Shown here one piece after another: positions 45,776 through 55,439 of a stretch of 64,000 nucleotides of DNA. A program made the translations under genes and the position numbers. Position 1 is the stretch's first letter. Each line of letters opens with the position of its first letter. The notes under the pieces were generated by a model. That model was not told where the DNA came from and did not search any database. It was given only the letters and a program-made list of their open reading frames with translations. The stretch comes from a candidate division WOR-3 bacterium (GTDB lineage Bacteria > Hydrothermota > Hydrothermia > UBA1063), in assembly GCA_039803545.1 (NCBI GenBank), contig JBDRYS010000001.1:65866-129865 (forward strand), given 5' to 3'.

Positions 45776-46273
45776 ATGGAGAGAAAAGATAAGATGCTGG
45801 ACGTTAAGATACACGACCCCTACATGGACAAGAATATATACAAAGATCCAACAATATGCCCTACCTGTGGTCTTGTGTACCATAATAAAATGTGGAAAAA
45901 GGATGAAGAACTATCCAAGCAATTAAGAAGCGTAAAAGGAGTTGAATATAAGGATTGCCCAGCGTGCAGGAAGATAAAAGACAATTATCCCTTGGGTGTT
46001 TTGGTAATTAAGGGTGGAATCATTAATGATGAAAAAAGACTCGCCGAGGTTCAGAATCTTATTAGACATGAAGTTGAAAAAGAGTCGGTGAGTAACCCAC
46101 TGGCAAGGATTATGAAAATAGATAGGTTTGATGATAGGATTGAGATCAGAACGACTACGGAGGGCTTAGCAACAAGGATTGGAAAGGCGGTTAATAGAGC
46201 CTATCAAGGGGAACTTGAGTTTGTATTTTCTGAGAGTGAAAAATTTTTAAGGGTAATTTGGCACAAGGACTAA
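45776..46273 (+). CDS. BCAM0308-like/NMD3-like zinc-ribbon protein
   Basis: A 165-residue protein with two CxxC pairs, ICPTCGLVYHNKMW (about residue 34) and DCPACRKI (about 63), then an alpha/beta domain with KIDRFDDRIEIRTTTEGLATRIGKAVNRAYQGELEF. The pattern matches bacterial proteins annotated as BCAM0308 family and resembles the zinc-ribbon part of the ribosome export factor NMD3. Function in bacteria is unknown, and the family call is from memory. Strong Shine-Dalgarno site GAAGGAGG. It leads the FAD-DUF502-CorC-pur gene string. Confidence 0.75.
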   Translation: MERKDKMLDVKIHDPYMDKNIYKDPTICPTCGLVYHNKMWKKDEELSKQLRSVKGVEYKDCPACRKIKDNYPLGVLVIKGGIINDEKRLAEVQNLIRHEVEKESVSNPLARIMKIDRFDDRIEIRTTTEGLATRIGKAVNRAYQGELEFVFSESEKFLRVIWHKD

Positions 46274-46289
46274 CGAGAGTAAAACTAAA

Positions 46290-47672
46290 TTGACAAACAA
46301 ATTTTACGACGTAATTATTGTTGGTAGTGGACCTGCAGGAACTTTCTCAGCCCTTGAGTTGGCCAAAAAAGGTTTGAAGGTTTTGATTTTAGAAAAGGGG
46401 GATGATCTTTTAAGGCGAAAGTGCCCAGCACTGGAAAAGCAGATCCCCTGCGTTAGATGTAAAAGTTGCTCTATCACCTCCGGCTTTGGCGGTGCTGGTG
46501 CCTTTTCCGATGGTAAAGTTACATTGAGTGCAGACGTTGGCGGGAATCTTAAGGATTTTTTGTCCCAGGAAGAGCTTGACAGGTTGTTCCAGAGCGTCAT
46601 TGAGAAGCTAATAGAATTCGGTGCGCCCCGTAGGATTTATGGTTTAGATTCTGAACAGGTAGATAAAATTTATTATGAGGCGCAGAGATATGGGCTTGAG
46701 ATTGTGAAGTCCAAGGTTCTCCATATGGGGACCGATAAAGGCTTTCTCGTTTTGAAGGCAATGAGGGAGGCTATAGTAAGCGAAAAGGTGGAATTTCACT
46801 GTAATGAACCAGTAGAGGACTTGATTATAAAAGATTCAAAAATCGAGGGCGTTAAGACCGTTAAGGATGAGTATTATGGAAGGTTTGTAATCCTTGCCCC
46901 CGGGCGTTCAGGTGCAGAGTGGCTATTCAAAATGTCAAAAAAGTACGGTTTTAAGACAGACACAAACCCTGTAGACATTGGAGTACGTATTGAGGTACCT
47001 GCCGAAGTTTTGAAAAAGTTAACAGATGTTTTTTATGAGCCAAAGATTATTTATTATTCCAAAAGCTTTGACGACAAAGTGAGAACCTTTTGTGTAAATC
47101 CCTACGGGGTTGTAGTGCCTGAAATGACAGAAGATGTAGTTACTGTGAACGGCCATAGCTATTCTTACCCCGTTTCTAATAATACAAACCTGGCAATCCT
47201 TGTCTCAACAAAGTTTACTCAGCCCTTTAACGACCCTGTAAGTTATGGGAAGTCCATTGCTCGGCTTGCCAACCTCCTTACCGGAAGTGTGATAATTCAG
47301 AGGTATGGGGATCTAAAACTCGGGAGGCGTTCTACGGAGGAGAGGATCAAAAGGAGCATCGTAAAACCCACATATCTGGGTGCTGTCCCAGGGGATTTAA
47401 GCTTTGCATTGCCCTACCGGTATCTCTCCAGCATAAAGGAGATGCTTGACCAGCTTGACAAGCTTGTTCCAGGAATGGCTGACGACGGGAACCTCATTTA
47501 CGGAGTTGAAGTTAAGTTTTATTCCGCAAGGATTAAGGTTACGAGGGATTTTGAGATTGAAGGCATTCAAAATCTGTTTGTCGCCGGTGATGGGGCTGGG
47601 ATTACAAGAGGCCTTTCTCAAGCAGCAGTTTCTGGGATTTTGGTTGCCAACTCTATTCTAAAGAAGGTATAA
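46290..47672 (+). CDS. FAD-dependent dehydrogenase (COG2509-like)
   Basis: The 460-residue flavoprotein has the FAD dinucleotide fold VIIVGSGPAGTFSALELA with LILEKGDD, a cysteine group CPALEKQIPCVRCKSC (about 46-60), SGFGGAGAFSDGKV and the C-terminal FAD motif NLFVAGDGAGITRGLSQAAVSG. This matches the uncharacterised FAD-dependent dehydrogenases of COG2509. The substrate is unknown; the cysteines may bind a metal or cluster. The start appears to be TTG 46290, with only a weak upstream GAGAG. It ends 2 bases before the DUF502 gene. Confidence 0.88.
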   Translation: MTNKFYDVIIVGSGPAGTFSALELAKKGLKVLILEKGDDLLRRKCPALEKQIPCVRCKSCSITSGFGGAGAFSDGKVTLSADVGGNLKDFLSQEELDRLFQSVIEKLIEFGAPRRIYGLDSEQVDKIYYEAQRYGLEIVKSKVLHMGTDKGFLVLKAMREAIVSEKVEFHCNEPVEDLIIKDSKIEGVKTVKDEYYGRFVILAPGRSGAEWLFKMSKKYGFKTDTNPVDIGVRIEVPAEVLKKLTDVFYEPKIIYYSKSFDDKVRTFCVNPYGVVVPEMTEDVVTVNGHSYSYPVSNNTNLAILVSTKFTQPFNDPVSYGKSIARLANLLTGSVIIQRYGDLKLGRRSTEERIKRSIVKPTYLGAVPGDLSFALPYRYLSSIKEMLDQLDKLVPGMADDGNLIYGVEVKFYSARIKVTRDFEIEGIQNLFVAGDGAGITRGLSQAAVSGILVANSILKKV

Positions 47673-47674
47673 AA

Positions 47675-48376
47675 ATGCCCCAAAAATTTCTTCAAAGGTT
47701 AAAAGATTCTTTCACAAAGGAAAACTTAAGGCAGGATTTTATCGCTGGTCTTGTCGTTTTGGGACCACTGGTTTTGACTTTATATATTCTTTCGGTTGTG
47801 ATCTCACTTTTCGGGAACTTTTTTGCCCAGCTTATTTTGCTTCTCCCCTTTGTCCGCGAAATACCACCCTTTTTAAAGACCCTGATTGGGCTTTTTATCG
47901 GGTTAGTTCTCCTATACCTTGCCGGACTTTCAGTGAGACTCTTTTTTGGCTTCGAACTTGAGAATTATATCAACCGTCTGATGAGTAGAATTCCCCTTGT
48001 GAGAACAATTTACAATGCTTCGAGGGAGTTAGTGAAATTCATAGGTAGTTCGCAGGAAAGGAAAGTTACATCGGGTAAGGTTGTTTTGTTCACTATTGGG
48101 GATGAAGGACCATTTCTCCTGGGATTCTTAACAAAAGAAGAGCCTTTTGAAAAGGATGGGAAAAGGTACTACATGGTGTTCTCTCCAACTGTTCCCAACC
48201 CAACCACGGGTTTTTATTTGATTGTGGAAGAGAAAAGGTTGGCTTTTCTTGATATGGATTTTAATGAAGCCTTTAAAATCATAATGACGGCAGGAATTGG
48301 TTTAGATCGTGAAGGAGGTGAAAAATTAAAAAATGGGCTTGCGAGCTTATTTGAAAAGGTTAATAAGAAAAATTAA
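47675..48376 (+). CDS. DUF502 family membrane protein
   Basis: A 233-residue protein with two N-terminal membrane segments (FIAGLVVLGPLVLTLYILSVVISLF and TLIGLFIGLVLLYLAGLSV) and a soluble C-terminal domain with IPLVRTIYNASRELVKF and VFSPTVPNPTTGFYLIV. These are the hallmarks of DUF502, a widespread family with no firm function. It overlaps the downstream CorC-like gene by 44 bp. Confidence 0.92.
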   Translation: MPQKFLQRLKDSFTKENLRQDFIAGLVVLGPLVLTLYILSVVISLFGNFFAQLILLLPFVREIPPFLKTLIGLFIGLVLLYLAGLSVRLFFGFELENYINRLMSRIPLVRTIYNASRELVKFIGSSQERKVTSGKVVLFTIGDEGPFLLGFLTKEEPFEKDGKRYYMVFSPTVPNPTTGFYLIVEEKRLAFLDMDFNEAFKIIMTAGIGLDREGGEKLKNGLASLFEKVNKKN

Positions 48377-49148
48377 AGGGCAAGAACTAAAAATCGAAGA
48401 GCTGGTTGAACTGTTCGAAGAATTGAAGGCACAGGAGATTCTTCAAAGCAGCGTTGTGGAAATTATCCAGTCAATTCTCGAGTTAAGTGATAGACAGATT
48501 GAGGAGATTATGGTTCCGAGGATAGATATGGTTTACATAAGTAGCGACGCCACTTTGAAAGATGCAGTGAAAGTCTACAGGAAGAGGGGTTTTTCGAAGC
48601 TCCCTGTAGTAAAAGAGCGGACTGACAATGTAATTGGAATTCTTTACATTAAAGAACTTCTAAAACACCTTGACGAACTTGAATCCTTAAAGGTTGCCGA
48701 CTTGGCAAAACCTGTTCACTACATCCCTTACTCTAAAAAAATTCTCGACACTTTAAAGGAAATGCAAAAGAAGCACATTTCTATTGCCATAGTGGTCGAC
48801 GAGTTTGGATCGGTGGCAGGACTTGTGACCTTAGAAGACATACTGGAGGAAATCGTCGGAGAGATTTACGAAGAGTTTGATAAGGAAGAGGTGTTAATAA
48901 GGGAACTGGAGGATGGGAGTTTTTTAGTTAACGCGAAGGTTGATCTGTATGAGGCTTCGGAAAAACTTGGGGTTGAGCTCGAAAGCGAAGAGGTGAATAC
49001 CCTTGGAGGATATATCATTGAAAATCTTGAGAGAGTTCCGGAAGTAGGGGAAAAATTTGTTATAGGTCCTCTTGAGTTTGAGGTAATTGATTCGACGCAG
49101 CAGAGGATTAAGGAATTAAAAGTAAGAGTTCTGAAGAAGGAGGAATAA
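48333..49148 (+). CDS. CorC/HlyC-type protein with paired CBS domains
   Basis: The 271-residue soluble protein has a helical N-terminus, the motif RQIEEIMVPRIDMVYI, a pair of CBS domains (about 70-185, GFSKLPVVKERTDNVIGILYI and ISIAIVVDEFGSVAGLVTLEDILEEIVGEI) and a CorC_HlyC C-terminal domain (SFLVNAKVDLYEASEKLGVEL, NTLGGYIIENLERVPEVGEK). Relatives act in magnesium/cobalt efflux or, when fused to DUF21, as membrane transporters; the DUF21 part is absent here. ATG 48333 lies deep in the preceding gene after AAGGAGGTG. Confidence 0.9.
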   Translation: MGLRAYLKRLIRKIKGQELKIEELVELFEELKAQEILQSSVVEIIQSILELSDRQIEEIMVPRIDMVYISSDATLKDAVKVYRKRGFSKLPVVKERTDNVIGILYIKELLKHLDELESLKVADLAKPVHYIPYSKKILDTLKEMQKKHISIAIVVDEFGSVAGLVTLEDILEEIVGEIYEEFDKEEVLIRELEDGSFLVNAKVDLYEASEKLGVELESEEVNTLGGYIIENLERVPEVGEKFVIGPLEFEVIDSTQQRIKELKVRVLKKEE

Positions 49149-49152
49149 GTTA

Positions 49153-49407
49153 ATGCCGGATTTTAGGGTGTCGGTAATAGTGAGGATGAGGGAGGATTTG
49201 CCGGAACCACAGGGGATGGCCTTAGAAAAAGTTCTTAAACGCCTTGGCTACGATAAGATAAGAGAAATAAGGGTAGGAAAGGTTATCGAGTTTAATGCCA
49301 GTGGTGAAAGTAAGGAAGAGGTTAAAAAAGTAGTTGAGAACCTGGCAAAATCGATTTTTTCCAACCCTGTTATTGAGGATTTTGAAATAAGGATTGAGGA
49401 GCAATGA
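49153..49407 (+). CDS. purS: Phosphoribosylformylglycinamidine synthase, PurS subunit
   Basis: PurS is the small bridging subunit that lets PurQ deliver ammonia to PurL. The 84-residue protein has FRVSVIVRMREDLPEPQGMAL, LKRLGYDKIREIRVGKVIEF and a final FSNPVIEDFEIRIEE, all normal. GGAGGAATAAGTT precedes the ATG. purQ starts inside its stop (ATGA). Confidence 0.95.
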   Translation: MPDFRVSVIVRMREDLPEPQGMALEKVLKRLGYDKIREIRVGKVIEFNASGESKEEVKKVVENLAKSIFSNPVIEDFEIRIEEQ

Positions 49408-50078
49408 GAGCAGGAGTTGTAATTTTCCCAGGGACAAACTGTGAAACCGAAACTTACTATGTTTTAAAAGATATCGTGGGTTTTGATACTTACTATGTAT
49501 GGCATGAAGAAACCTCGCTAAACAAGTTTTCCCTTGTGGTGCTACCGGGTGGCTTTTCCTATGGGGATTACTTGAGACCTGGTGCAATGGCCAAAGTTTC
49601 ACCAGTTGTGGAGTCTATAATGGATTACGTTGAAAAAGAAAAGGGTTTTGTTATTGGAATCTGTAATGGGTTTCAAATACTTACAGAGGCGGGGCTTCTC
49701 TTAGGCGGTCTAATTAGAAATAAAAATCTGAAGTTTATTTGCAAGGATGTGACCCTTAAAGTAGTTAATAACGAGTTGCCTTTTACGCATAAATTTGAAA
49801 AAGACGAGGTTATTGTAATCCCTATAGCTCATATGGATGGCAGATTTGTCGCTCACAAGGACGAGCTTGAATATCTGATCAAAAAGAATTTGATCTTCCT
49901 AAAGTACGAAGGGGAGAATCCGAACGGCTCCCTTTTAAATATAGCGGGAATAACCAATGAAAAAAGAAATGTCTTTGGGATGATGCCACATCCTGAAAGG
50001 AACTCGGAAAAACTTCTTGGAACTGGGGATGGTTTAAAATTTTTCCTTTCAATTAAGGAGTATCTTGAAAATGGATAA
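49404..50078 (+). CDS. purQ: Phosphoribosylformylglycinamidine synthase, PurQ glutaminase subunit
   Basis: The class I glutamine amidotransferase subunit of FGAM synthase. The 224-residue protein has the oxyanion region VVLPGGFSYGDYLRPGAMA, the nucleophile in GICNGFQILTEAGLL and the C-terminal His-Glu pair in MMPHPERNSE. It overlaps purS by 4 bp and purL by 8 bp. Confidence 0.96.
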   Translation: MRAGVVIFPGTNCETETYYVLKDIVGFDTYYVWHEETSLNKFSLVVLPGGFSYGDYLRPGAMAKVSPVVESIMDYVEKEKGFVIGICNGFQILTEAGLLLGGLIRNKNLKFICKDVTLKVVNNELPFTHKFEKDEVIVIPIAHMDGRFVAHKDELEYLIKKNLIFLKYEGENPNGSLLNIAGITNEKRNVFGMMPHPERNSEKLLGTGDGLKFFLSIKEYLENG

Positions 50079-52263
50079 AGAGATAATTGAAAGGCACGGT
50101 TTTACTGAAGAGGAATATCAAAAAATCGTAGAGATTTTAGGTAGAGAACCAAACCTATTGGAGCTTGGGATTTTCTCAACCCAGTGGTCAGAGCATTGCA
50201 GTTATAAATCTTCGAAGCCCTACCTTAAGGGACTTCACACTTCAGGTAGGTACGTTTTACAAGGTCCTGGAGAAAATGCGGGAGTCGTGGAGCTAAAAAA
50301 CGGATACATTCTGGCTTTTAAGGTGGAAAGTCACAATCATCCTTCAGCCGTTGAACCATTTCACGGGGCTGCTACCGGGGTTGGTGGAATAGTTCGAGAT
50401 ATTCTTTCCATGGGAGTGAGGCCTGTGGCCCTTATGGATTCACTGAGATTTGGAGAGTTAGATGATCCACACGTAAAGCATCTCTTTGAGGGGGTAGTGA
50501 GCGGCATATCCTTTTATGGAAATTGTATTGGTGTTCCCTGTGTGGCGGGCGATGTTTACTTTGAAGCACCTTTTAAGGAAAATTGTCTCGTCAATGCCTG
50601 CTGTGTGGGCATAGGGAAAAAAGAAGATTTGAAAAAAGGCCTTGCCCAGGTACCTGGTAGTCTCCTTCTCCTTGTAGGTTCAAAAACGGGAAGAGAAGGC
50701 ATACACGGTGCGACCTTTGCCTCTGATACTCTGGAAGGGCCTAAGGAAGAGAAAAGGCCCAGCGTTCAAATCGGTGATCCCTTCCTTGAAAAGCTTTTAA
50801 TTGAAGCCCTTCTTGAGGTTAATCAGTTTAAGGAACTTATAGGGATGCAGGATCTTGGTGCGGGGGGCCTTTCCACAACACCGGGGGAAATGGCGGCTCG
50901 AGGAAATGTGGGAGTGGAGATTCAGATTGAAAAAATCCCGGTAAAGTCTGAAAGAATGACGCCCTATGAGATAATGCTTTCAGAGACACAGGAAAGATTT
51001 TTATTGTGCATTAAGAAGGGAAGCGAAGAGAAGTTCAAAAAGGTTTTTAAGAAATGGGGGCTTGAAGCGGAGGTCATAGGGAGGGTTATAGAAGAGAAGG
51101 TCTTTAGAATTAAGAAAGGCGAGGAAGTTCTTGCAGAGATTCCTATTGAAGGTCTTGTAAATGGTGTTCCTATAAGACAGTTGCCGATGAAGGAGCCTGA
51201 GTATATTCAAAAGCTTAAAAGTATAGATATTTCTGTGTATAAGGCCTCTGATATTGGATCTTCCTTTAAGAAACTTCTTGCTTCTCCCAATATCGCCTCT
51301 AAAAGATGGGTGTATCAGCAGTATGATCACACTGTAAGGGGTGATACGGTGATTGTTCCAGGAAGGGCAGATGCATCTGTTTTGAGGATAAAAGGCGAAT
51401 CCTTCGGTATTGCAATTACTATGGATGGTAATGCTCGGTATTGCTACCTTGATCCCTATGAAGGAGGAAAGATTGCTGTTGCCGAGGCTGCAAGGAATCT
51501 TATTGCCGTTGGAGCTGAACCAATGGCAATTACCGACGGTTTAAATTTTGGTAATCCCGAAAATCCAGAGGTTTATTGGACCTTTGTAAAGGTAATTCAG
51601 GGGTTGAATGAGGCAGCTAAAGCCTTAGATATTCCAATAATTTCAGGAAATGTGAGCTTTTATAATGAAACCCCGGAATACCGTATTTATCCAACTCCCA
51701 TTGTTGGAATGGTAGGAATGATTGAGAACATAAATGAGATAATCGATATGTCTGTCAAAAGTCCTGGTGATTTTCTAATTTTAATAGGTAAGGAATCTGG
51801 AAAGGCAGGTGGTAGTGAGTATTTGAAGGTCTTACACGGTTTAATTGGTGGTGAAATCGACACAATTGATCTTAATTTTGAGAAAAAATTGCAGAGAACT
51901 ATTTTATCCCTTGCAAGAGATGGTCTCTTAAGAAGTGTTCATGATGTTTCTGAAGGCGGCCTTTTGACTGCTTTATTTGAGAAGCTTCTATGGTCACGAA
52001 GAGGGGCCGTAGTTGAGGTTCCTGAAATGAGTGAATATTATCTCTTCGGTGAATGGCAATCCAGGTTTCTTGTTTCCTGCAGTCCAGCCCAGAGGAACCA
52101 GGTTGTGGAAAGGTTGAAAAATAGTGACATTCCATACAAAGAGATGGGGCTTGTTACTGGAGATCGGGAGTTAGTGGTCTCTGCTCCTCAGGGGAGTATA
52201 ACCTGGAATTTAGAGGAACTGAAAGAGATTTATCTTTATTCGATCGATAATTTGATGGGCTGA
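50071..52263 (+). CDS. purL: Phosphoribosylformylglycinamidine synthase, PurL subunit (small form)
   Basis: The synthetase subunit that turns FGAR, ATP and ammonia into FGAM. The 730-residue protein is the short PurL used with PurS and PurQ: FSTQWSEHCSYKSSKPYL, KVESHNHPSAVEPFHGAATGVGG, MQDLGAGGLSTTPGEMA and a repeated AIRS-like second half (SVHDVSEGGLLTALFEKL). ATG 50071 is chosen over a TTG at 50065. purF starts 1 base after its stop codon. Confidence 0.97.
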   Translation: MDKEIIERHGFTEEEYQKIVEILGREPNLLELGIFSTQWSEHCSYKSSKPYLKGLHTSGRYVLQGPGENAGVVELKNGYILAFKVESHNHPSAVEPFHGAATGVGGIVRDILSMGVRPVALMDSLRFGELDDPHVKHLFEGVVSGISFYGNCIGVPCVAGDVYFEAPFKENCLVNACCVGIGKKEDLKKGLAQVPGSLLLLVGSKTGREGIHGATFASDTLEGPKEEKRPSVQIGDPFLEKLLIEALLEVNQFKELIGMQDLGAGGLSTTPGEMAARGNVGVEIQIEKIPVKSERMTPYEIMLSETQERFLLCIKKGSEEKFKKVFKKWGLEAEVIGRVIEEKVFRIKKGEEVLAEIPIEGLVNGVPIRQLPMKEPEYIQKLKSIDISVYKASDIGSSFKKLLASPNIASKRWVYQQYDHTVRGDTVIVPGRADASVLRIKGESFGIAITMDGNARYCYLDPYEGGKIAVAEAARNLIAVGAEPMAITDGLNFGNPENPEVYWTFVKVIQGLNEAAKALDIPIISGNVSFYNETPEYRIYPTPIVGMVGMIENINEIIDMSVKSPGDFLILIGKESGKAGGSEYLKVLHGLIGGEIDTIDLNFEKKLQRTILSLARDGLLRSVHDVSEGGLLTALFEKLLWSRRGAVVEVPEMSEYYLFGEWQSRFLVSCSPAQRNQVVERLKNSDIPYKEMGLVTGDRELVVSAPQGSITWNLEELKEIYLYSIDNLMG

Positions 52264-52264
52264 A

Positions 52265-53683
52265 ATGAGAGAATATTGCGGAATCGCCGGTGTAGTGAGT
52301 AAAAAAGGTAAGAATGTTGCAGACCTTTTGTATCTTGCACTCTTTTCTTTACAACATAGAGGGCAAGAGTCTGCAGGTATAGTGACTTACGGAAAAGACG
52401 GTTATAAATTCCACCGGGGTTTTGGACAGGTTAAAGAAGTTTTCACTTTAGAGATATTAAATAGATTAGAAGGTTATGCAGGAATTGGGCATACAAGATA
52501 CTCCACTGTTGGAAGTTCGAACAATTTTAATAACATTCAACCTCTTTACGTGGTATCGAGAAATCGTTTTATCGCAGTGGCTCATAATGGTACTTTGACC
52601 AACTATAAAGAACTGAGAGCCGAACTGGAATCTCGTGGTTACGTTTTTCACTCCACAACGGACTCTGAGATTTTCCTTTACCTATTTTCAATGTACGATG
52701 GGTTGTCTATTGAGGAAAAATTCCTGAATATTTTTAGAAAAGTAAAGGGTGCTTATTCTTTGCTCTTCTTGATTGACGATACGATCTATTTTTTGAGGGA
52801 TCCATGGGGATTTAGACCCTTAGTTTATGGAGAGAACGGTGATTACTTCATGGTGGCGTCTGAAACACCGGCCTTGAGACACGCTGGCATATTTGATTTT
52901 AGAGAATTAAAGCCTGGTGAACTGGGTGTTTTTAGGAATGGTAAGTTAGAGGTGAGACGGCTTGTTTCGTCAAGGAAGAAGGAACAATGTGTATTTGAAT
53001 TAATTTACTTTTCCCGTCCCGACTCTGTTACCTTTGGGAAGAACGTTTATAAATTTCGAAGGGAATGCGGTAGGGAGCTTGCATTATTGGAGACTCATGA
53101 AGTTGATATAGTGGTCCCCGTTCCTGACTCTGGACTCCCCGCCAGTGTAGGATATGCATCCCAGATTGGTAAACCTTTAGAGTTCGGGCTAATGCGCAGT
53201 CATTACACTGGCAGGAGTTTTATTGAACCTTATGATAGGGATAAGAAAGTCAGGATGAAGTTGATTCCCATTCAGGAGGTTTTAAGAGGGAAACGTGTGG
53301 CATTAATTGATGATTCCCTTGTTCGCGGTACGACCTCAAAGGAGATTGTAAAACTTTTAAGGGAGAATGGGGCCCGCGAGGTGCATCTGCGTTTCGCTTC
53401 ACCCCCTATTGTGGCCCCCTGCTTTTTTGGGATTGATATTCCGACTAAGGAAGAGCTTCTGGCATCCTCTCACACCTTAAGAGAACTTACTGAGATTCTC
53501 GAGGCCGACTCTGTTATGTATTTACCTATGAGCAGGCTAAAAAGGGTGTTAAATGGCGAGTGGTCGGAGTTTTGTTTTTCTTGTTTCACCGGTCAATACA
53601 ACCAAGATGCGGTTCCAGATTTCATCTTGAAAGAATTTTCAAACTACAATCCTCCAATTCTGAGTGAAATTGAGGGTTATTGA
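52265..53683 (+). CDS. purF: Amidophosphoribosyltransferase
   Basis: PurF makes phosphoribosylamine from PRPP and glutamine, the first committed step of purine synthesis. The 472-residue protein has a four-residue propeptide before the N-terminal nucleophile (MREY-CGIAGVV), the glutaminase domain (HTRYSTVGSSNNFNNIQPL) and the PRT motif VALIDDSLVRGTTSKEIV. Cysteines in KEQCVFELIYFSRPDS, PPIVAPCFFGID and FCFSCFTGQ match the [4Fe-4S] ligands of the Bacillus-type enzyme, suggesting an oxygen-sensitive cluster and propeptide processing. It ends purSQLF; its stop lies in the tRNA-Gly -35 box. Confidence 0.97.
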   Translation: MREYCGIAGVVSKKGKNVADLLYLALFSLQHRGQESAGIVTYGKDGYKFHRGFGQVKEVFTLEILNRLEGYAGIGHTRYSTVGSSNNFNNIQPLYVVSRNRFIAVAHNGTLTNYKELRAELESRGYVFHSTTDSEIFLYLFSMYDGLSIEEKFLNIFRKVKGAYSLLFLIDDTIYFLRDPWGFRPLVYGENGDYFMVASETPALRHAGIFDFRELKPGELGVFRNGKLEVRRLVSSRKKEQCVFELIYFSRPDSVTFGKNVYKFRRECGRELALLETHEVDIVVPVPDSGLPASVGYASQIGKPLEFGLMRSHYTGRSFIEPYDRDKKVRMKLIPIQEVLRGKRVALIDDSLVRGTTSKEIVKLLRENGAREVHLRFASPPIVAPCFFGIDIPTKEELLASSHTLRELTEILEADSVMYLPMSRLKRVLNGEWSEFCFSCFTGQYNQDAVPDFILKEFSNYNPPILSEIEGY

Positions 53684-53708
53684 CTGTGCCTCTCTTTGAT
53701 GCTATAAT
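53680..53708 (+). promoter_or_regulatory. Promoter of tRNA-Gly
   Basis: TTGACT (53680-53685), 17-bp spacer, TATAAT (53703-53708), 10 bases before the tRNA. The -35 box overlaps the last codon and stop of purF. Confidence 0.85.
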
Positions 53709-53718
53709 ATTAATACAA

Positions 53719-53790
53719 GCGGGAGTAGTTCAGCGGTAGAACATCACCTTGCCAAGGTGAGGGTCGCGGGTTCAAGTCCCGTCTCCCGCT
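53719..53790 (+). tRNA. tRNA-Gly (GCC anticodon)
   Basis: A 72-base tRNA with acceptor stem GCGGGAG/CTCCCGC, anticodon loop CTTGCCAAG and T-arm GCGGGTTCAAGTCCCGT. CCA is not encoded. A run of seven T starts at the 3' end and may end transcription, since the next promoter begins at 53800. Confidence 0.98.
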
Positions 53791-53799
53791 TTTTTTATT

Positions 53800-53828
53800 T
53801 TGAATAGACTTCACTATCCCTTCATAAT
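53800..53828 (+). promoter_or_regulatory. Promoter of the sugar dehydrogenase gene, predicted leaderless
   Basis: TTGAAT (53800-53805), 17-bp spacer, CATAAT (53823-53828), then 6 bases to the ATG at 53835. Confidence 0.7.
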
Positions 53829-53834
53829 TAACCC

Positions 53835-54800
53835 ATGCAAGTAGCGCTTATTGGAGCAGGTTATTGGGGAAAAAATATTTTGAGAAATCTCAAAGAGCTC
53901 GGGTTTCTCCATTGTGTATATGACAGCTCGCCAGAAAGGGTTTTGGAACTTAAAGTGCAACACCACGATCTCACCTTTTGCGAATCAATGGAGCAGATAT
54001 TCGAGGACCCTTCAATAAAGGCAGTTTGTATCGCTACCCCCGCTTCTACTCATTATTCAGTGGTTAAAAGCGCACTACTGGCAGGCAAGGATGTATTTGT
54101 GGAAAAACCGCTTGCTCTTTCTACTAAAGAAGCCGAAGAACTCATTGAAATCTCTGAAAAATATGGAAGGATTTTGATGGTGGGGCACATTCTGAGATAT
54201 CATCCTGCTATTTCAAAGTTGAAAGAGTTGATAGACAACGGGGTTCTTGGGAAGATTAATTATGTCTATTCCAATAGGTTAAACATAGGTAAGTTGAGAA
54301 ATGAAGAAAATATCCTCTGGAGTTTTGCTCCTCACGATATTTCGGTGATTCTACACCTTGTAGGTGAAGAGCCTATGAAAGTGGAAGCCTTTGGTGGAGA
54401 TTATGTGCAACAAGGTATATATGACGTGACGGTCACCCATTTAGAATTCCCAAAGGGTATAAAAGGGCACGTTTTCGTGAGTTGGCTCCATCCCTTTAAA
54501 GAGCAAAAACTGGTCGTTGTTGGTTCGGCTAATATGGCTGTTTTTGACGATCTAAGTGACGAAAAACTTTTCCTTTATCCTCATAGAATAAAATTTGAAA
54601 ACTCAGTTCCGGTGGCCGAGAAGGCTGAAAGGGTTGTCGTTCCGGTGGAAAGGGCTGAACCCTTGAAGGAAGAGCTCAAGCATTTCTTAAATTGCTGTGA
54701 GACAAGAGAAAGGCCTAAAACCGACGGATATGAAGGATTAAGGGTTTTAAAGGTTCTTGAAAAGGCGCAGGAAAGCCTTAACTTAAAAAGGAGGGCTTAA
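53835..54800 (+). CDS. Gfo/Idh/MocA oxidoreductase, UDP-sugar 3-dehydrogenase-like (WlbA/WbpB type)
   Basis: A 321-residue NAD(P)-dependent sugar dehydrogenase with the Rossmann motif [32 protein letters not shown] (the EKP lysine) and [17 protein letters not shown]. WlbA/WbpB oxidises C3 of a UDP-GlcNAc-type uronic acid on the way to 2,3-diacetamido sugars. The acyltransferase next door is the matching WlbB/WbpD partner, which supports this role. The aminotransferase of the pathway is not in the window. The gene ends in the base where the acyltransferase starts. Confidence 0.87.
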   Translation: MQVALIGAGYWGKNILRNLKELGFLHCVYDSSPERVLELKVQHHDLTFCESMEQIFEDPSIKAVCIATPASTHYSVVKSALLAGKDVFVEKPLALSTKEAEELIEISEKYGRILMVGHILRYHPAISKLKELIDNGVLGKINYVYSNRLNIGKLRNEENILWSFAPHDISVILHLVGEEPMKVEAFGGDYVQQGIYDVTVTHLEFPKGIKGHVFVSWLHPFKEQKLVVVGSANMAVFDDLSDEKLFLYPHRIKFENSVPVAEKAERVVVPVERAEPLKEELKHFLNCCETRERPKTDGYEGLRVLKVLEKAQESLNLKRRA

Positions 54801-55390
54801 TGGAAGAAAAGAAGTATTTTGTCCATCCATCAAGCTATATAGATGAGAATGTGGAGATTGGCGAAGGGACAAAGATATGGCACTTTTGTCATATCCTGAG
54901 AAACACAAAAATTGGGAAAAATTGTGTTCTTGGGCAAAATGTAATGGTGGGTCCTAATGTCGTCATCGGTAATAGGTGTAAAATTCAGAATAATGTTAGT
55001 GTCTATGAGGGAGTCGAACTTGAAGATGACGTTTTCTGCGGTCCATCTATGGTTTTTACAAATGTGATAAATCCAAGGGCTTTCATCGAGAGAAAGCATG
55101 AGTTTAAGAAAACCTTAGTGAAAAAGGGCGCGACGATTGGTGCCAATGCGACTATAGTATGCGGTGTAACAATTGGAAGGTATGCTTTAGTAGGGGCTGG
55201 GGCAGTGGTTACAAAAGACGTTCCTGATTATGCCTTGGTGGTGGGTGTTCCTGCAAGGCAAATAGGATGGGTTTGTAAATGTGGAAATACCCTTAAAAAT
55301 CGGAAGGAAGATAAGTTGGTGTGCTCCAGTTGTGGAAGTGAATATGTAGAAAAAGACGGAAAATTGATACCTGTTGTCGAAAAGGTTTGA
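54800..55390 (+). CDS. Hexapeptide-repeat N-acyltransferase (WlbB/WbpD type) with a zinc ribbon
   Basis: A 196-residue left-handed beta-helix acyltransferase. Hexapeptide repeats run from [21 protein letters not shown] to [28 protein letters not shown], with [20 protein letters not shown] in the acceptor loop. WbpD acetylates the 3-amino group of UDP-2-acetamido-3-amino uronic acid. The C-terminus carries a zinc-ribbon-like part (CKCGNTL and CSSCGSEY), common in this group. AAAAGGAGGGCTTA precedes the ATG. It is translationally coupled to the dehydrogenase. Confidence 0.9.
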   Translation: MEEKKYFVHPSSYIDENVEIGEGTKIWHFCHILRNTKIGKNCVLGQNVMVGPNVVIGNRCKIQNNVSVYEGVELEDDVFCGPSMVFTNVINPRAFIERKHEFKKTLVKKGATIGANATIVCGVTIGRYALVGAGAVVTKDVPDYALVVGVPARQIGWVCKCGNTLKNRKEDKLVCSSCGSEYVEKDGKLIPVVEKV

Positions 55391-55415
55391 AGCAATATTT
55401 TCTGAACCTTATAAT
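55387..55415 (+). promoter_or_regulatory. Promoter of the TPR protein gene
   Basis: TTGAAG (55387-55392), 17-bp spacer, TATAAT (55410-55415). The leader is about 18 bases with GGAGGTGGTAGG before the ATG at 55440. Confidence 0.75.
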
Positions 55416-55439
55416 TACTTAACAAATGGAGGTGGTAGG